Origin: Lathyrus oleraceus
Lineage: Eukaryota > Streptophyta > Magnoliopsida > Fabales > Fabaceae
Direction: 5' to 3'
Assembly (NCBI RefSeq): GCF_024323335.1
Contig: NC_066585.1
Coordinates: forward strand, 347,192,846-347,256,845
Length of the DNA stretch: 64,000 bases
The notes below the pieces were generated by a model. That model worked only from the letters and a program-made list of their open reading frames with translations, searched no databases and was not told where the DNA came from. Positions within the stretch are counted from its first letter, which is position 1. The number at the start of each line of letters is the position of its first letter. Made by a program: the position numbers and the translations under genes. Below are positions 11,543 through 21,555 of this stretch, piece after piece.

Positions 11543-12524
11543 CTTTTGTTTACTAAATATTGTTTATCTTTTATTATTATTTTGCATATATGTTTTATTT
11601 AAATGTTAGTTAAATTAATTATTTGTTTAAATGTTTATTTATATCAAATGTTTATTTTGTCTAAAGTAAATGTTTATATTGTTTTTTTATATTTGTTTAT
11701 GTTGTTACTAACCGTTTCGTTTCAGTTTCAGCTCGATTAACTCCACTAACTATTCGTAATACTAACTATTCATAGCTAACTGTGTTGTAATAATTTACTT
11801 TCTCGCATTTTTTATGTTTTGTACTGTGTGTTTAATCGTATTGTTCACGTTTTATGTTAAAAAATCGAAAAATCCAAAAAAGAGAAACCCGATGCGATTC
11901 CAACGGTCGCCGTTTAAGAAACCCTTTTCACACACTCACAAGCTTACTCTTGGGCTTCCTTATAATGAGCCCATTTATTTATTGTTTCAGGGTTTAGGCT
12001 CATTCAAATCTTTTGCCAGCTTTGGCTTTTCAGTTTAAAAACATTTTCAAAAGGACGTGTCAGTCTCGAAGCCTCCCGCCTAGGTCGAGCAAGAGATGGC
12101 AAGACACGCCAATCTAAAATCAACAAAACAGACTTTCCCCTTTTCTTTTGGGAGAACTACGTGGATTCTGATTTCTCCATTGCGCCTTGGAGATACGTAG
12201 GCATGAAGTCTACGACTTTATCGAGTCCAAAAGCAATAAAATCAAGTTCTTTTCTCATCTCCCCAATCAAACGATCAAAGCGAAAAAAGCAAAGCATTCA
12301 CATAAACATAAGCAAAAAGGTTCCTGTGGAGTACCACAGATGTAGAGGGTGCTAATACCTTCCCTTTGCATAACCAACCCCCGAACCCGTAACTCTAAAG
12401 GGATTTATCGTTATTTTTCCCTTCCTCTTTTTGGATAAAATAAAAGACGGTGGCGACTCTTGCATTTAAAATGGGTTAAGTTCAATCAATACTTAATCTC
12501 GTGAAAAATCCCGCCGCGACAGAA

Positions 12525-12542
12525 TGGCGACTCTGCTGGGGA
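12525..12542 (+). other. Primer binding site (tRNA-Arg type) of Ogre-1
   Basis: TGGCGACTCTGCTGGGGA begins 3 bases after the LTR end. This is the PBS type known for Ogre elements (tRNA-Arg). The decamer TGGCGACTCT also occurs inside each LTR (12451-12460 and 25660-25669). Confidence 0.9.
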
Positions 12543-13250
12543 TAACAATGATTAAACTTATTTGAGGGTTTAGCCTATCTTTGCTTGTTTATATGTTTGC
12601 TTTGTGAATATTTGCTAAATTGTATTGTTTGTAATGTTTGTTATTTTGGGTTTTGGGGGATACTTGTGATAAATCCTATACCCGGATTTGGGGCACATTT
12701 GAGATAGGATGGATGATAATTCAGGTTGACTTGATAGGAGACAATCCTTACCGAGTTGACTTGAGCCTTTGTCCGCTTGGTGGAGGCCTCTTTGAGGGTG
12801 ATAGTGCTAAACAAGTCATTTGTGAGGCATTGTTGCTTTCGACGGGCCCGTGAAGCCAAGGACCTTAGTGTACCTTTACCCCATCTTGGCCTTACTTAGG
12901 ATGTGATGCGGTGACCACTTCGGACCAAAAGTCTGGTTTGGTTGATACGCGATATCACACTCAAGCGAGATTCTTTTGAGAATAATATTGGAAAGCGAGC
13001 AGTTGCTTAACCCGGTATTATCCGAAGAAGGATCCATAACCTTGGGAACTTTTAGAACCCGTTTGGTAGGTGAACCTTAGAACTTATCTTGGGGCTTTGT
13101 CCTAAACTCCATGTTGGTGATGAACTTTGAGCCTTGTATTGTTTGACCATGTTTGTGTTTGTTGCATTCATGCATGACATGCATTCATTCCCATCATTTC
13201 AACCTTTTTCCAAGGAACTTAAAGTGAGGATTGCAAATATTGCAGGAAAC
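12543..13250 (+). other. Untranslated leader of Ogre-1
   Basis: This is 0.7 kb between PBS and ORF1 with no long frame. It probably holds packaging signals, by analogy with other Ty3/gypsy leaders; no specific site is identified. Confidence 0.6.
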
Positions 13251-14753
13251 ATGGATTTTGGACGGAGAAGTGTGAAAAAGTACAAACTCATCAATCCAAA
13301 GATAGATGAACTAAAGAAACTGGTTTCTTCGATCGCAGATCCTATTGGTTTCAGAGACAGATATGGGGCACTTATATCTTTATTGACACTTAGGATGGAA
13401 GAAGGGTTATTGCAGACATTAGTACAATTCTATGATCCAGTCTATCACTGTTTCACATTCCCAGACTATCAACTCATGCCTACATTGGAAGAGTATGCCC
13501 AGTTGCTTCACATCCCAGTTGTTGATACAGTACCTTTCTCTGGTTCAGAAAAGTTACCCGAGCACAGTTCTCTTGCAAAAGTGTTGTACATGAAGAAGTC
13601 AGAATTCAAGAATAACTTCACCACCAAAGGAGGACTTCCAGGTTTCACTGCCAAGTTCTTAATGGGGAAGGTTTCTTATTTTGCCAGTCAAGGTTGTGAT
13701 ATTATTGTGGAGCATCTGTTCGCCTTGTTGATCTACGGTTTGTTACTATTTCCTAATATTGAAGGTTTTGTGGATTCATATGCTATACGCATGTTCCTAA
13801 GTGGTAATCCTGTTCCAACTTTGCTCGGAGACACCTATCATTCCATCCATTACCGTACTTTGAAAGGAGGAGGAACCATAGTCTGTTGTATACCGTTACT
13901 CTACAAATGGTTTGTCTCTCATCTTCCTAAGTCAGCTACTTTTTGGGATCGCAAGTCAGGACTTCAGTGGTCACAGAGGATTATGTCTCTTACCCAGTCA
14001 GATATTGCATGGTATAGTAGAGTTTTAGACGATGTGAAGATCATTGATAGTTTCGGGGAGTTCCCCAATGTGCCCCTCATGAGCACAAAGGGAATCATTT
14101 CTTATAATCCAGTACTTACTAGGAGACAACTCGGTTACCCTATGAAGGACAAGCCTCCTAACATTCTTTTAGAAGGTATTTTCTTGAGGGATAACGAAGA
14201 GGACCCTACCATGAAAGAGAGAGTAGTAAGAGCTTGGCATCGTGTTTGTTGCAAAGGGAGACTTGAATTGGGTAAGAAAGATTGTACCTCCTATGAGTCG
14301 TACCTCCAGTGGATCAGAGCCAGAGCTATACAGTTGAAAATGCCATACCCACATCATGATCCTATCAAACCCGCTCCGTTGAAGACCCCCTACCTTTCGC
14401 TAGATGACAAAGAAGAACTCCAAGCCACCTTGGAGAGGATCAAGAAAGAGAGAGACGCTTGGAAGGATAAGGCCCAGGTGCTCGAAATGGAAAATGAAGA
14501 ACTTCAGAGACAGTTAAAGGAGCAGAGTGGAGAAGATCGTGCAGGTAAACGTCCAAGGGTGCAAGAGGATTTATTTTCCTCAGGCACAACAGATTACTCC
14601 CAGATTCCACAGTCCTCAGGTGCATGGAAAGTTCTTGTAGACAGTTTGGTGAAGGAGAAAGCTTTTATGCAGAAGGCCTATGAAGAAAGAATTGAGAGAC
14701 TTGAAGGACAACTCCTACTTGTTTATGCTCGTCCTGATGACACATGTCTTTAA
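13251..14753 (+). CDS. Ogre ORF1 protein of unknown function (DUF7745-like)
   Basis: I take Met at 13251 (MDFGRRSVKKYK) as the start because the upstream 39 codons look like leader; this gives 500 residues. The frame is intact. The N-terminal and central part (YGALISLLTL, FPDYQLMPTLEEY, HLFALLIYGLLLFPN) fits, from memory, the plant retroelement-associated family DUF7745 found as the extra ORF upstream of gag in Ogre elements. The C-terminal third (about residues 385-435) is a heptad-rich, Lys/Glu-rich coiled coil (ELQATLERIKKERDAWKDK). No catalytic motif is seen. It is absent from the second Ogre-type element in this window. Confidence 0.8.
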   Translation: MDFGRRSVKKYKLINPKIDELKKLVSSIADPIGFRDRYGALISLLTLRMEEGLLQTLVQFYDPVYHCFTFPDYQLMPTLEEYAQLLHIPVVDTVPFSGSEKLPEHSSLAKVLYMKKSEFKNNFTTKGGLPGFTAKFLMGKVSYFASQGCDIIVEHLFALLIYGLLLFPNIEGFVDSYAIRMFLSGNPVPTLLGDTYHSIHYRTLKGGGTIVCCIPLLYKWFVSHLPKSATFWDRKSGLQWSQRIMSLTQSDIAWYSRVLDDVKIIDSFGEFPNVPLMSTKGIISYNPVLTRRQLGYPMKDKPPNILLEGIFLRDNEEDPTMKERVVRAWHRVCCKGRLELGKKDCTSYESYLQWIRARAIQLKMPYPHHDPIKPAPLKTPYLSLDDKEELQATLERIKKERDAWKDKAQVLEMENEELQRQLKEQSGEDRAGKRPRVQEDLFSSGTTDYSQIPQSSGAWKVLVDSLVKEKAFMQKAYEERIERLEGQLLLVYARPDDTCL

Positions 14754-14989
14754 ATGGTTTTCTTGGTTGTATTTTGGGTTGATAACTTTGTTTTGTTATC
14801 AAAAATGTTTGCAATTCTATCTTTTCCTTCACTTAGAGTTCCTTGGAAAATCATTCATTTTGCATATCCATGCATCACGTGCATACAGGTTGTCTGTCTT
14901 GGTCCAGTCTTCTAACAGTTGCTTCCCGCCAGCAGATCCATTTCAAGCTGACGCATAATTACAACACAAGAGCCAACTACAAAAAAAGA

Positions 14990-15676
14990 ATGGAGATAAC
15001 AGATAACGAGAACCGAGAATTGAAAGCTCAGGTTGACCGCCTTTCTGCTATGGTCGAGACATTGATAGCAAACCAAGCAGCCCAAGCTGCTCAACTTCAA
15101 ACAGCACAAGCTCAGGTTGCCGAAGCACAAGATGCACAGATCCAGGCGCAAGCACAGGCAGCAGAGATACGCAACCAAATGTTAACCGCCCGTCTACAAG
15201 CAGAGGAAGCCCAGGCTAGGGCTCAAGTTCATAATTCAGGACAGACTTCGGCACAGAATCAACCTCAAATTCAGAACCAGACAACAACAGCACCCGTCAC
15301 TACAGTCATCGCTTCAGAAATCAACGCTGTCCCAGTCACTTCTGTTACCATCACAGCATCCCGTCCTTGGGAAATACGTAGGGATCTTAATCAAGATAGA
15401 TATCAACAAGAGTTCGTTCCACCAAATGCTCCTGTCTTCACTAATGTGCCTCCCGTTGTTCACTATACTCCTCACCTAGGAGAACCTGTCTATCACGGCC
15501 CTACCCCAAGTGAGGATCCTGGTCTCAATGATAGAATGGATGAATTCCAGGATCAGTTTGCGGAATTACAAAAAGAGATAAAAGCTCTTCGAGGGAAAGA
15601 CAGAATGGCGACTGGAGTAGTTATGAAGAACTGGACCGCAATTGACATCCCACATTGTGTCCACATATCAAAGTAA
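14990..15676 (+). pseudogene. Ogre-1 gag N-terminus fused to a short tail of protease; gag core deleted
   Basis: The frame starts at MEITDNENRELKAQ. It shows a long Gln/Ala-rich coiled coil (residues 1-75), then a Pro/Thr-rich linker ending in DEFQDQFAELQKEIKALRG. At that point gag elements normally continue into the capsid-like core, zinc finger and protease. Instead about 25 residues follow and the frame stops. The last residues (NWTAIDIPHC...) sit where the protease ORF of element 2 ends (NWSSEKTV...), so I infer an in-frame internal deletion of gag core, zinc finger and protease. Compare 50484-55818, where these parts are present. Confidence 0.75.
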
Positions 15677-15913
15677 TTAAGCTTTTCAGTTTTCAAAAAT
15701 CTTCCGCTTTAGCCCAAAGCGCGAAGCATTAATTTTGTAAAATGGGCACTTTTGTCAAAAACGTACTATCCATGAAAAAGATCTTTTGTGTTCCTATACA
15801 CTTGTGTCCTTTTATCTTTTCAGCTTTTTCGGAAAATGGTAACACAAAAAACCTTAAAAAGAACACATTTTTGCATGTCATGGTCAGTCCTCTAAAAACA
15901 ATTGTTTGTACAG
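15677..15913 (+). other. Putative Ogre intron or inter-ORF spacer before RT
   Basis: T-rich non-coding sequence separates the gag/pro stop from the RT frame and ends in TTGTTTGTACAG, a good plant 3' splice site. Ogre elements are known to splice an intron between pro and RT to make the Gag-Pol precursor. The donor cannot be fixed by eye. A matching T-rich spacer lies at 55819-56125 in element 2. Confidence 0.5.
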
Positions 15914-18900
15914 GTTACTTAAACCCGTTGAACACAATGACATCATGGCCTCTCCCAACTTTGAACATTCTGTATTCGAAGCTGAAGAGGAAGAGTGGGA
16001 TGAGATTCCAGAAGAGGTCGCCCGCCAGCTTGAAAATGAAGAAGACACTATTCAGCCATACAAGGAGCCTTTGGAAACAGTCAACTTGGGTTCGGAAGAA
16101 AATGTGAAAGAAGTCAAAATTGGAGCATTGTTATCCCCACAGGTCAGGGAGCAATTGATCAGCCTGTTAAAAGAGTATGTAGATGTGTTTGCTTGGTCTT
16201 ATCAAGATATGCCTGGTCTCGACACTGACATCGTAGAGCACAAGCTACCTTTGAAGCCAGAATGTCCATCGGTCAAACAGAAATTAAGAAGAACACATCC
16301 AGATATGGCCGTCAAAATTAAAGAAGAAGTTCTGAAGCAAATAGATGCTGGTTTTCTTGCCACTTCAGTGTATCCAGAGTGGATAACAAATATTTTGCCA
16401 GTTCCTAAGAAGGACGGGAAGGTACGAATGTGTGTCGACTATCGTGACTTAAATAGAGCAAGCCCAAAGGATGATTTCCCCCTGCCTCACATTGACATGT
16501 TGGTAGACAATACAGCAAAGTTTGACATATTCTCCTTCATGGACGGATTCTCCGGGTATAACCAGATCAAAATGGCTCCCGAAGACATGGAAAAAACTAC
16601 ATTCATAACACCATGGGGAACATTCTGTTATCAAGTGATGCCGTTTGGGTTGAAGAACGCAGGTGCTACTTACCAGCGAGCCATGACAACGCTCTTTCAC
16701 GACATGATGCACAAAGAGATTGAGGTTTATGTGGATGACATGATCGCGAAGTCTCGTTCAGAAGAAGGTCACTTAGTAGATCTATTGAAGCTGTTTCAAC
16801 GATTGAGGAAGTTCCGTCTTCGCCTCAATCCGAACAAATGCATATTTGGCGTCAGGTCAGGTAAACTCTTGGGCTTTATTGTCGGCCAAAAAGGCATTGA
16901 ATTTGATCCAGATAAAGTAAAAGCTATCCAAGAGATGCCCGCACCAAAAACAGAAAGGCAAGTGAGAGGTTTTCTAGGACGATTGAATTACATATCCCGG
17001 TTTATTTCTCACATGACTGCCACTTGTGAACCTATCTTCAAATTGCTGAGAAAGAGTCAGAATTGTGTTTGGACAGAGGATTGTCAGAAAGCATTTGACA
17101 GTATCAAAGAGTACCTCATGGAGCCTCCTATCTTGTTACCACCTGTTGCTGGAAGACCGTTGGTTATGTATTTAACAGTGCTTGAGAATTCTATGGGCTG
17201 TATTCTGGGTCAACAAGACGAAACTGGAAAGAAAGAGCATGCCATTTACTACTTAAGCAAGAAATTTACTGACTGTGAATCACGATACTCCTTACTCGAG
17301 AAGACATGTTGTGCATTGGCTTGGGCTGCTAAGAGATTGAGGCAGTATATGTTAAGTCACACCACTTGGTTGATATCCAAAATGGATCCAATCAAGTACA
17401 TTTTTGAGAAGCCTGCACTCACTGGTAAGATTGCAAGATGGCAGATGCTGTTATCAGAATACGACATTGAGTATCATACCCAGAAAGCTATCAAGAGCAG
17501 TGTGTTGGCTGAGTACCTTGCTCACCAACCCGTTGAAGATCACGATGATAATGAGGATGAGTTTCCTGATGAAGATGTCATGTTCCTAAAATCCAGAGAT
17601 TGTAAAGAGCCACTTCCTGAAGAAGGACCTGAACCAGATTCTCAATGGGGTTTAGTATTTGATGGAGCTTCCAACGTTTATGGACATGGAGTAGGTGCAG
17701 TCATTATCACTCCAGAAGGTTCTCATATTCCTTTCACGGCAAGAATTTGCTTTGAATGTACAAACAACATTGCTGAATATGAAGCCTGTATCATGGGTCT
17801 TGAAGAAGCCATTGACCTCCGCATCAAAAATCTTACTATTTATGGTGACTCAGCGTTAGTTATCAATCAGATCAAAGGAGAATGGGAAACACGCCACCCT
17901 GGCTTGATCCCATACAAAGACTATGCAAGAAGATTGTTGACTTTCTTCACCAAGGTTGAGTTGCATCACATTCCTCGGGATGAGAATCAGATGGCGGATG
18001 CTCTAGCTACGTTGTCTTCAATGTATCAAGTGGGTTTTCTAAACGAAGTACCCAGAATTGTGATCAAGCGACTTGATAGACCAGCACATGTGTTTACAGC
18101 TGAGGCCAGTTTTGATGATAAACCATGGTACCACGATATCAAGCATTTCCTTCAGACTCAGGAGTATCCTCTTGGAGCAACAGAAAAAGATAAAAAGACT
18201 TTGAGAAGATTGTCAGGCAGTTTCTTCCTTAATCAGAATGTGCTCTATAAGAGGAATTATGACATGGTCTTACTCAGATGTGTTGACAAAAAGGAAGCAG
18301 AAATGTTGATGAAAGAAGTTCACGAAGGGTCCTTTGGTACTCATGCAAACGGCCACTCTATGTCAAGAAAGATGTTGAGAGCTGGTTACTACTGGTTGAC
18401 CATGGAATCAGATTGCTGCAAATTTGTAAAGAAGTGTCACAAATGTCAGATCTACGCTGATAAGGTTCATGTACCACCAACCTTTTTGAATGTGATTTCT
18501 GCTCCTTGGCCATTCTCAATGTGGGGAATTGACATGATCGGCATGATTGAACCCAAAGCTTCCAACGGACACCGTTTCATTCTCGTGGCAATTGATTACT
18601 TCACCAAATGGGTGGAAGCAGCTTCGTATGCAAAGGTGACAAAGCAAGTGGTGGTCAGATTCATCAAAAATAAATCTCATTTGCCGATATGGCATTCCAA
18701 ACAAGATCATCACTGACAATGGCTCCAATCTGAACAACAAAATGATGGATGAATTATGTGAAAGTTTCAGGATCGAGCATCACAACTCTTCTCCTTACCG
18801 TCCCAAGATGAATGGGGCAGTTGAAGTTGCAAATAAGAATATCAAGAAGATCATTCAAAAAGATGGTTGTTACCTACAAAGATTGGCATGAAATGCTGCC

Positions 18901-19376
18901 TTTTGCACTACACGGATATAGAACATCAGTCCGTACTTCAACTGGGGGCAACCCCATTTTCACTTGTATACGGTATGGAAGCTATGTTACCGATAGAGGT
19001 TGAAATTCCATCAATGAGGATACTAATGGAAACTCAGTTGTCAGAGGCTGAATGGTGTCAAAGCAGATACGATCAGTTGAATTTGATTGAGGAAAAAAGA
19101 ATGACTGCCTTGTGCCATGAACAGTTATATCAAAAGAGAATGAAGCAGGCATTTGATAGGAAGGTTAAGCCGAGAGAATTCAAAGAGGGTGACCTTGTGC
19201 TCAAGAAGATGATACTATTTCACAATGATTCTAGGGGCAAGTGGACTCCTAACTATGAAGGACCCTATGTTGTCAAGAAAGCCTTCTCAGGCGGTGCTTT
19301 AATTCTTACAAACATGGATGGTGAAGAGCTTCCACGTCCCGTGAATACAGATGCAGTCAAGAAATACTTCGCCTAA
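15906..19376 (+). pseudogene. Ogre-1 pol: RT, RNase H, second RNase H, frameshifted integrase
   Basis: The frame is open from 15906 to 18716 (936 codons). RT shows VPKKDGKVRMCVDYR, FSFMDGFSGYNQ and the catalytic YVDD at 16728-16739. RNase H follows (MDPIKYIFEKP connection). A second archaeal-type RNase H starts near 17655 (FDGASNVYGHGVGA), the dual RNase H known for the Tat lineage. Integrase has the HHCC zinc region (about 18319-18450), first Asp in WGIDMIG, second in ITDNGSN and Glu near 18821. Three frameshifts, near 18670, 18857 and 18945, break the integrase. The last part, with the RGKWTPNYEGPYVVKK motif, is open to the stop at 19374-19376. Confidence 0.92.
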
Positions 19377-19395
19377 AAAATGAAAAGAACAGCTC

Positions 19396-19547
19396 GCTAA
19401 GTTGAAAACCCGAAAGGGCGGCTTAGGCAAAAATGAGCGTCTCGGTGGACTGAAAACCTGAAAGGGCGGTCCAAGCAGAAATTAGAGACATAAAAAAACA
19501 AAGAGAATATTATCCCGGTAGATTGAAAACCCGAAAGGGCAATCTAG
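19396..19547 (+). repeat. Three hairpin units with conserved CCC-GAAA-GGG core after the Ogre-1 pol stop
   Basis: Three units follow the stop codon by about 20, 70 and 143 bases. Each has an outer stem, AAAA, an inner CCC(T)-GAAA-GGG hairpin, the closing arm, then GGC/AGC plus A-rich sequence. The outer stems differ but stay complementary: CTAAG/CTTAG (19397-19401 with 19422-19426), TGGACTG/CGGTCCA (19446-19452 with 19467-19473) and TAGATTG/CAATCTA (19520-19526 with 19541-19547). Related units occur at the same place in element 2 (57365-57556). Confidence 0.85.
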
Positions 19548-20164
19548 GCAAAAGTTAGGGATTTCAGGCAAGTAACTGCATAACAGAGATAAGATCATTG
19601 AAGTATCAGAATATTTTCAACAGTTCTCCAACTTTCTCAAGGCTGCAATACAAGTCAAAAGTGGAAGAGAGAATGATGTCATTGTAGTTCAACGTACCCT
19701 TTTTCCACGAAATTACCATTTTCCAATTTGTAAAGATCTATGGAATCACGCTGTTGGCTGATTACCATCCTATCAAATCAATTTGAGCCTTTCTATATTT
19801 CTTGGCACTCTTAATTTTCATTTCAATTTACGAAAGTTCTTTTACTTTGACAGATATGTTTTGAAACAAAAGTTTTGAATTAAAAACAGTTTTTGAAAAA
19901 TATAAAGATTATTTATTTTGATTTGTGGACATCAATAAAAGGATTGAGACATGTGGTCCCAGTAATTCTGAAATCATGTGATTCCAACTAGACATGTTCA
20001 TATTACTATCCTTATATGTATATGATGAAAAAAATCTCCACAGGTGTCTTGGCAGTAATATTTCTCCAGCAGAGGTTGTGATTCTGGATATCCCCAGCTA
20101 TGCTTCCTAGTTTTCCTCAAGAGATCATGCAAGAAATATTTCAAGAAGTTTCTTCCCTTCACTT

Positions 20165-20250
20165 GGGGCATGAAGACTCCCCAGTTAATTGATCATGAAG
20201 ACTCCCCAGTTTAATTGATCATGAAGACTCCCCGGTTAATTGATCATGAA
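20165..20250 (+). repeat. About 30-bp tandem repeat in the Ogre-1 3' UTR
   Basis: About three copies of a unit beginning CATGAAGACTCCCCAG and ending TTAATTGAT lie head to tail. This is a young local duplication inside the repeat-prone 3' UTR. Confidence 0.85.
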
Positions 20251-20299
20251 GACTTTGATCCAGGTTTTAAGTTACAGATTTGGCCTATGGGATTACTAC

Positions 20300-21130
20300 A
20301 GGTATTTCCCCAGTAATTTATTAAGGCGGGATCAGCAATGTCCCCAGCAGAGGATGAGAAGGAAGATTTGATTTCCCTGAGCAGGAGTAATACAGAGGTC
20401 TCCATCCCTCAGCGAGTGAAGAAAGTTGATATTCAGAAACTACAGGGAATCTCCTGTTGTTCTCTGTCCATTCAATAGAAGGATATGTCTCCGCCTCAGT
20501 AATGTTTTCTGTAAAAGAAGAGTGTGTTATGCATTTTAAGCAAATTCAAGAATTGCAGGATTTCTCCTGAATTCTCATTTATATTCAAAGGTCAGACATC
20601 ACTGTTCCCCGGCAGAGTCTCCTAGAGGAAAGATCTCGTAACCAGATATCGGACACCATAATCCCCTGCAGAGTCTTCATATACAGAAAGTCTCCATGAT
20701 AATTAAAGCAAAAAAATCAAGGATAGATTTCCCCTATATTCTTATTCCCTGGAAAGATACCACCTATCCCCAGCGGACTTTATCCCCAGCGGAGTCTTCC
20801 AGAAGAATAATCCCTTCTGCATTATCAGCAAATTCAAGAATTGCAGGACTTCTCTTACAATATTATCTTACTTCCAGAGGATAACACCTTGTATCCCCAG
20901 CGGAGTCCTCAGAAAGGTCCAATCCTCATATACCTCACAAATTCAAGAACCACAGGGAATCTCCTGCATTTTTGAAGTAGAAGGCATCTCCATTCTTCTA
21001 CGGAATCCTCAGCAGAGACAGACTTTTAAAGAAACCTGGATATGGTGCTCTTGTACCAATTCCCCAGCAAGTCTTTGTACTACTCCCCAGCAAGTCTCAG
21101 TGCAAATCTCCAGCAAGTCCTTATGCAGCT
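20300..21130 (+). repeat. Dispersed CCCCAGC(A/G)GAGT motif region, Ogre-1 3' UTR
   Basis: A short word around CCCCAGCGGAGTC or CCCCAGCAGAG recurs at irregular spacing, mixed with CTCCTGCA-type words. Some copies can pair locally, for example GACT with AGTC around CCCCAGCGG near 20777. The same word dominates 58080-58640 in the second Ogre-type element, so it is a shared 3' UTR component. No coding capacity is seen. Confidence 0.7.
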
Positions 21131-21555
21131 GTTAACATTTTTAGTTATTCCTAGTTTTGTCTGTCCATCATGCATTCATTACTAAACATTCATGCATATC
21201 TATGACATATCATGCTTGCATTCATATGCACCTTGTTTCCTTGTTTATATTGTGGGTTGAGTCAATCTCTCCATATAGAGTATCCTCATAAGCAGCAAAA
21301 TACCTTTTATTGGTCATGTTCCCCACAGAGATCTATGCCTCGTGGAAGATGGTTGTTTCAGTTGTAAATCCTGATGAGTTCATTCCTCTTCAGTTGAAGT
21401 CTTGTTCGACCGTTTCATTCTAGTTCTATCCTAGTTTGAACCTCGTGTCTCCAGATAAAGCTCAGAAATTGCCAGTAAAAGAAGGCAACAATATAGTCTT
21501 TATGACTCTCATTCAGTAAAACAGACATGACAGATATTGTGTCCAAGTCCTTTAC

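Larger units (their letters stand above)
10117..12521 (+). repeat. 5' LTR of Ogre-type element 1
   Basis: It starts TGTCACACCCC and ends CCGCCGCGACA, directly before the PBS. It differs from the 3' LTR (23131-25730) by about 20 substitutions, one extra 60-bp tandem unit and a much shorter TA tract. An open frame at 11046-11609 exists because of LTR composition and runs into the TA tract; its conserved half is present in the other LTR at 24000-24440, and I do not call it a gene. Confidence 0.95.

Noticed and set aside
11046..11609. Open frame of 187 codons in the Ogre-1 5' LTR, its conserved half repeated at 24000-24440
   Set aside because: It lies wholly in the LTR, its C-terminal part is translated TA repeat, and duplication is due to the LTR pair. 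It may be part of a transcribed leader, but no protein family is recognisable.
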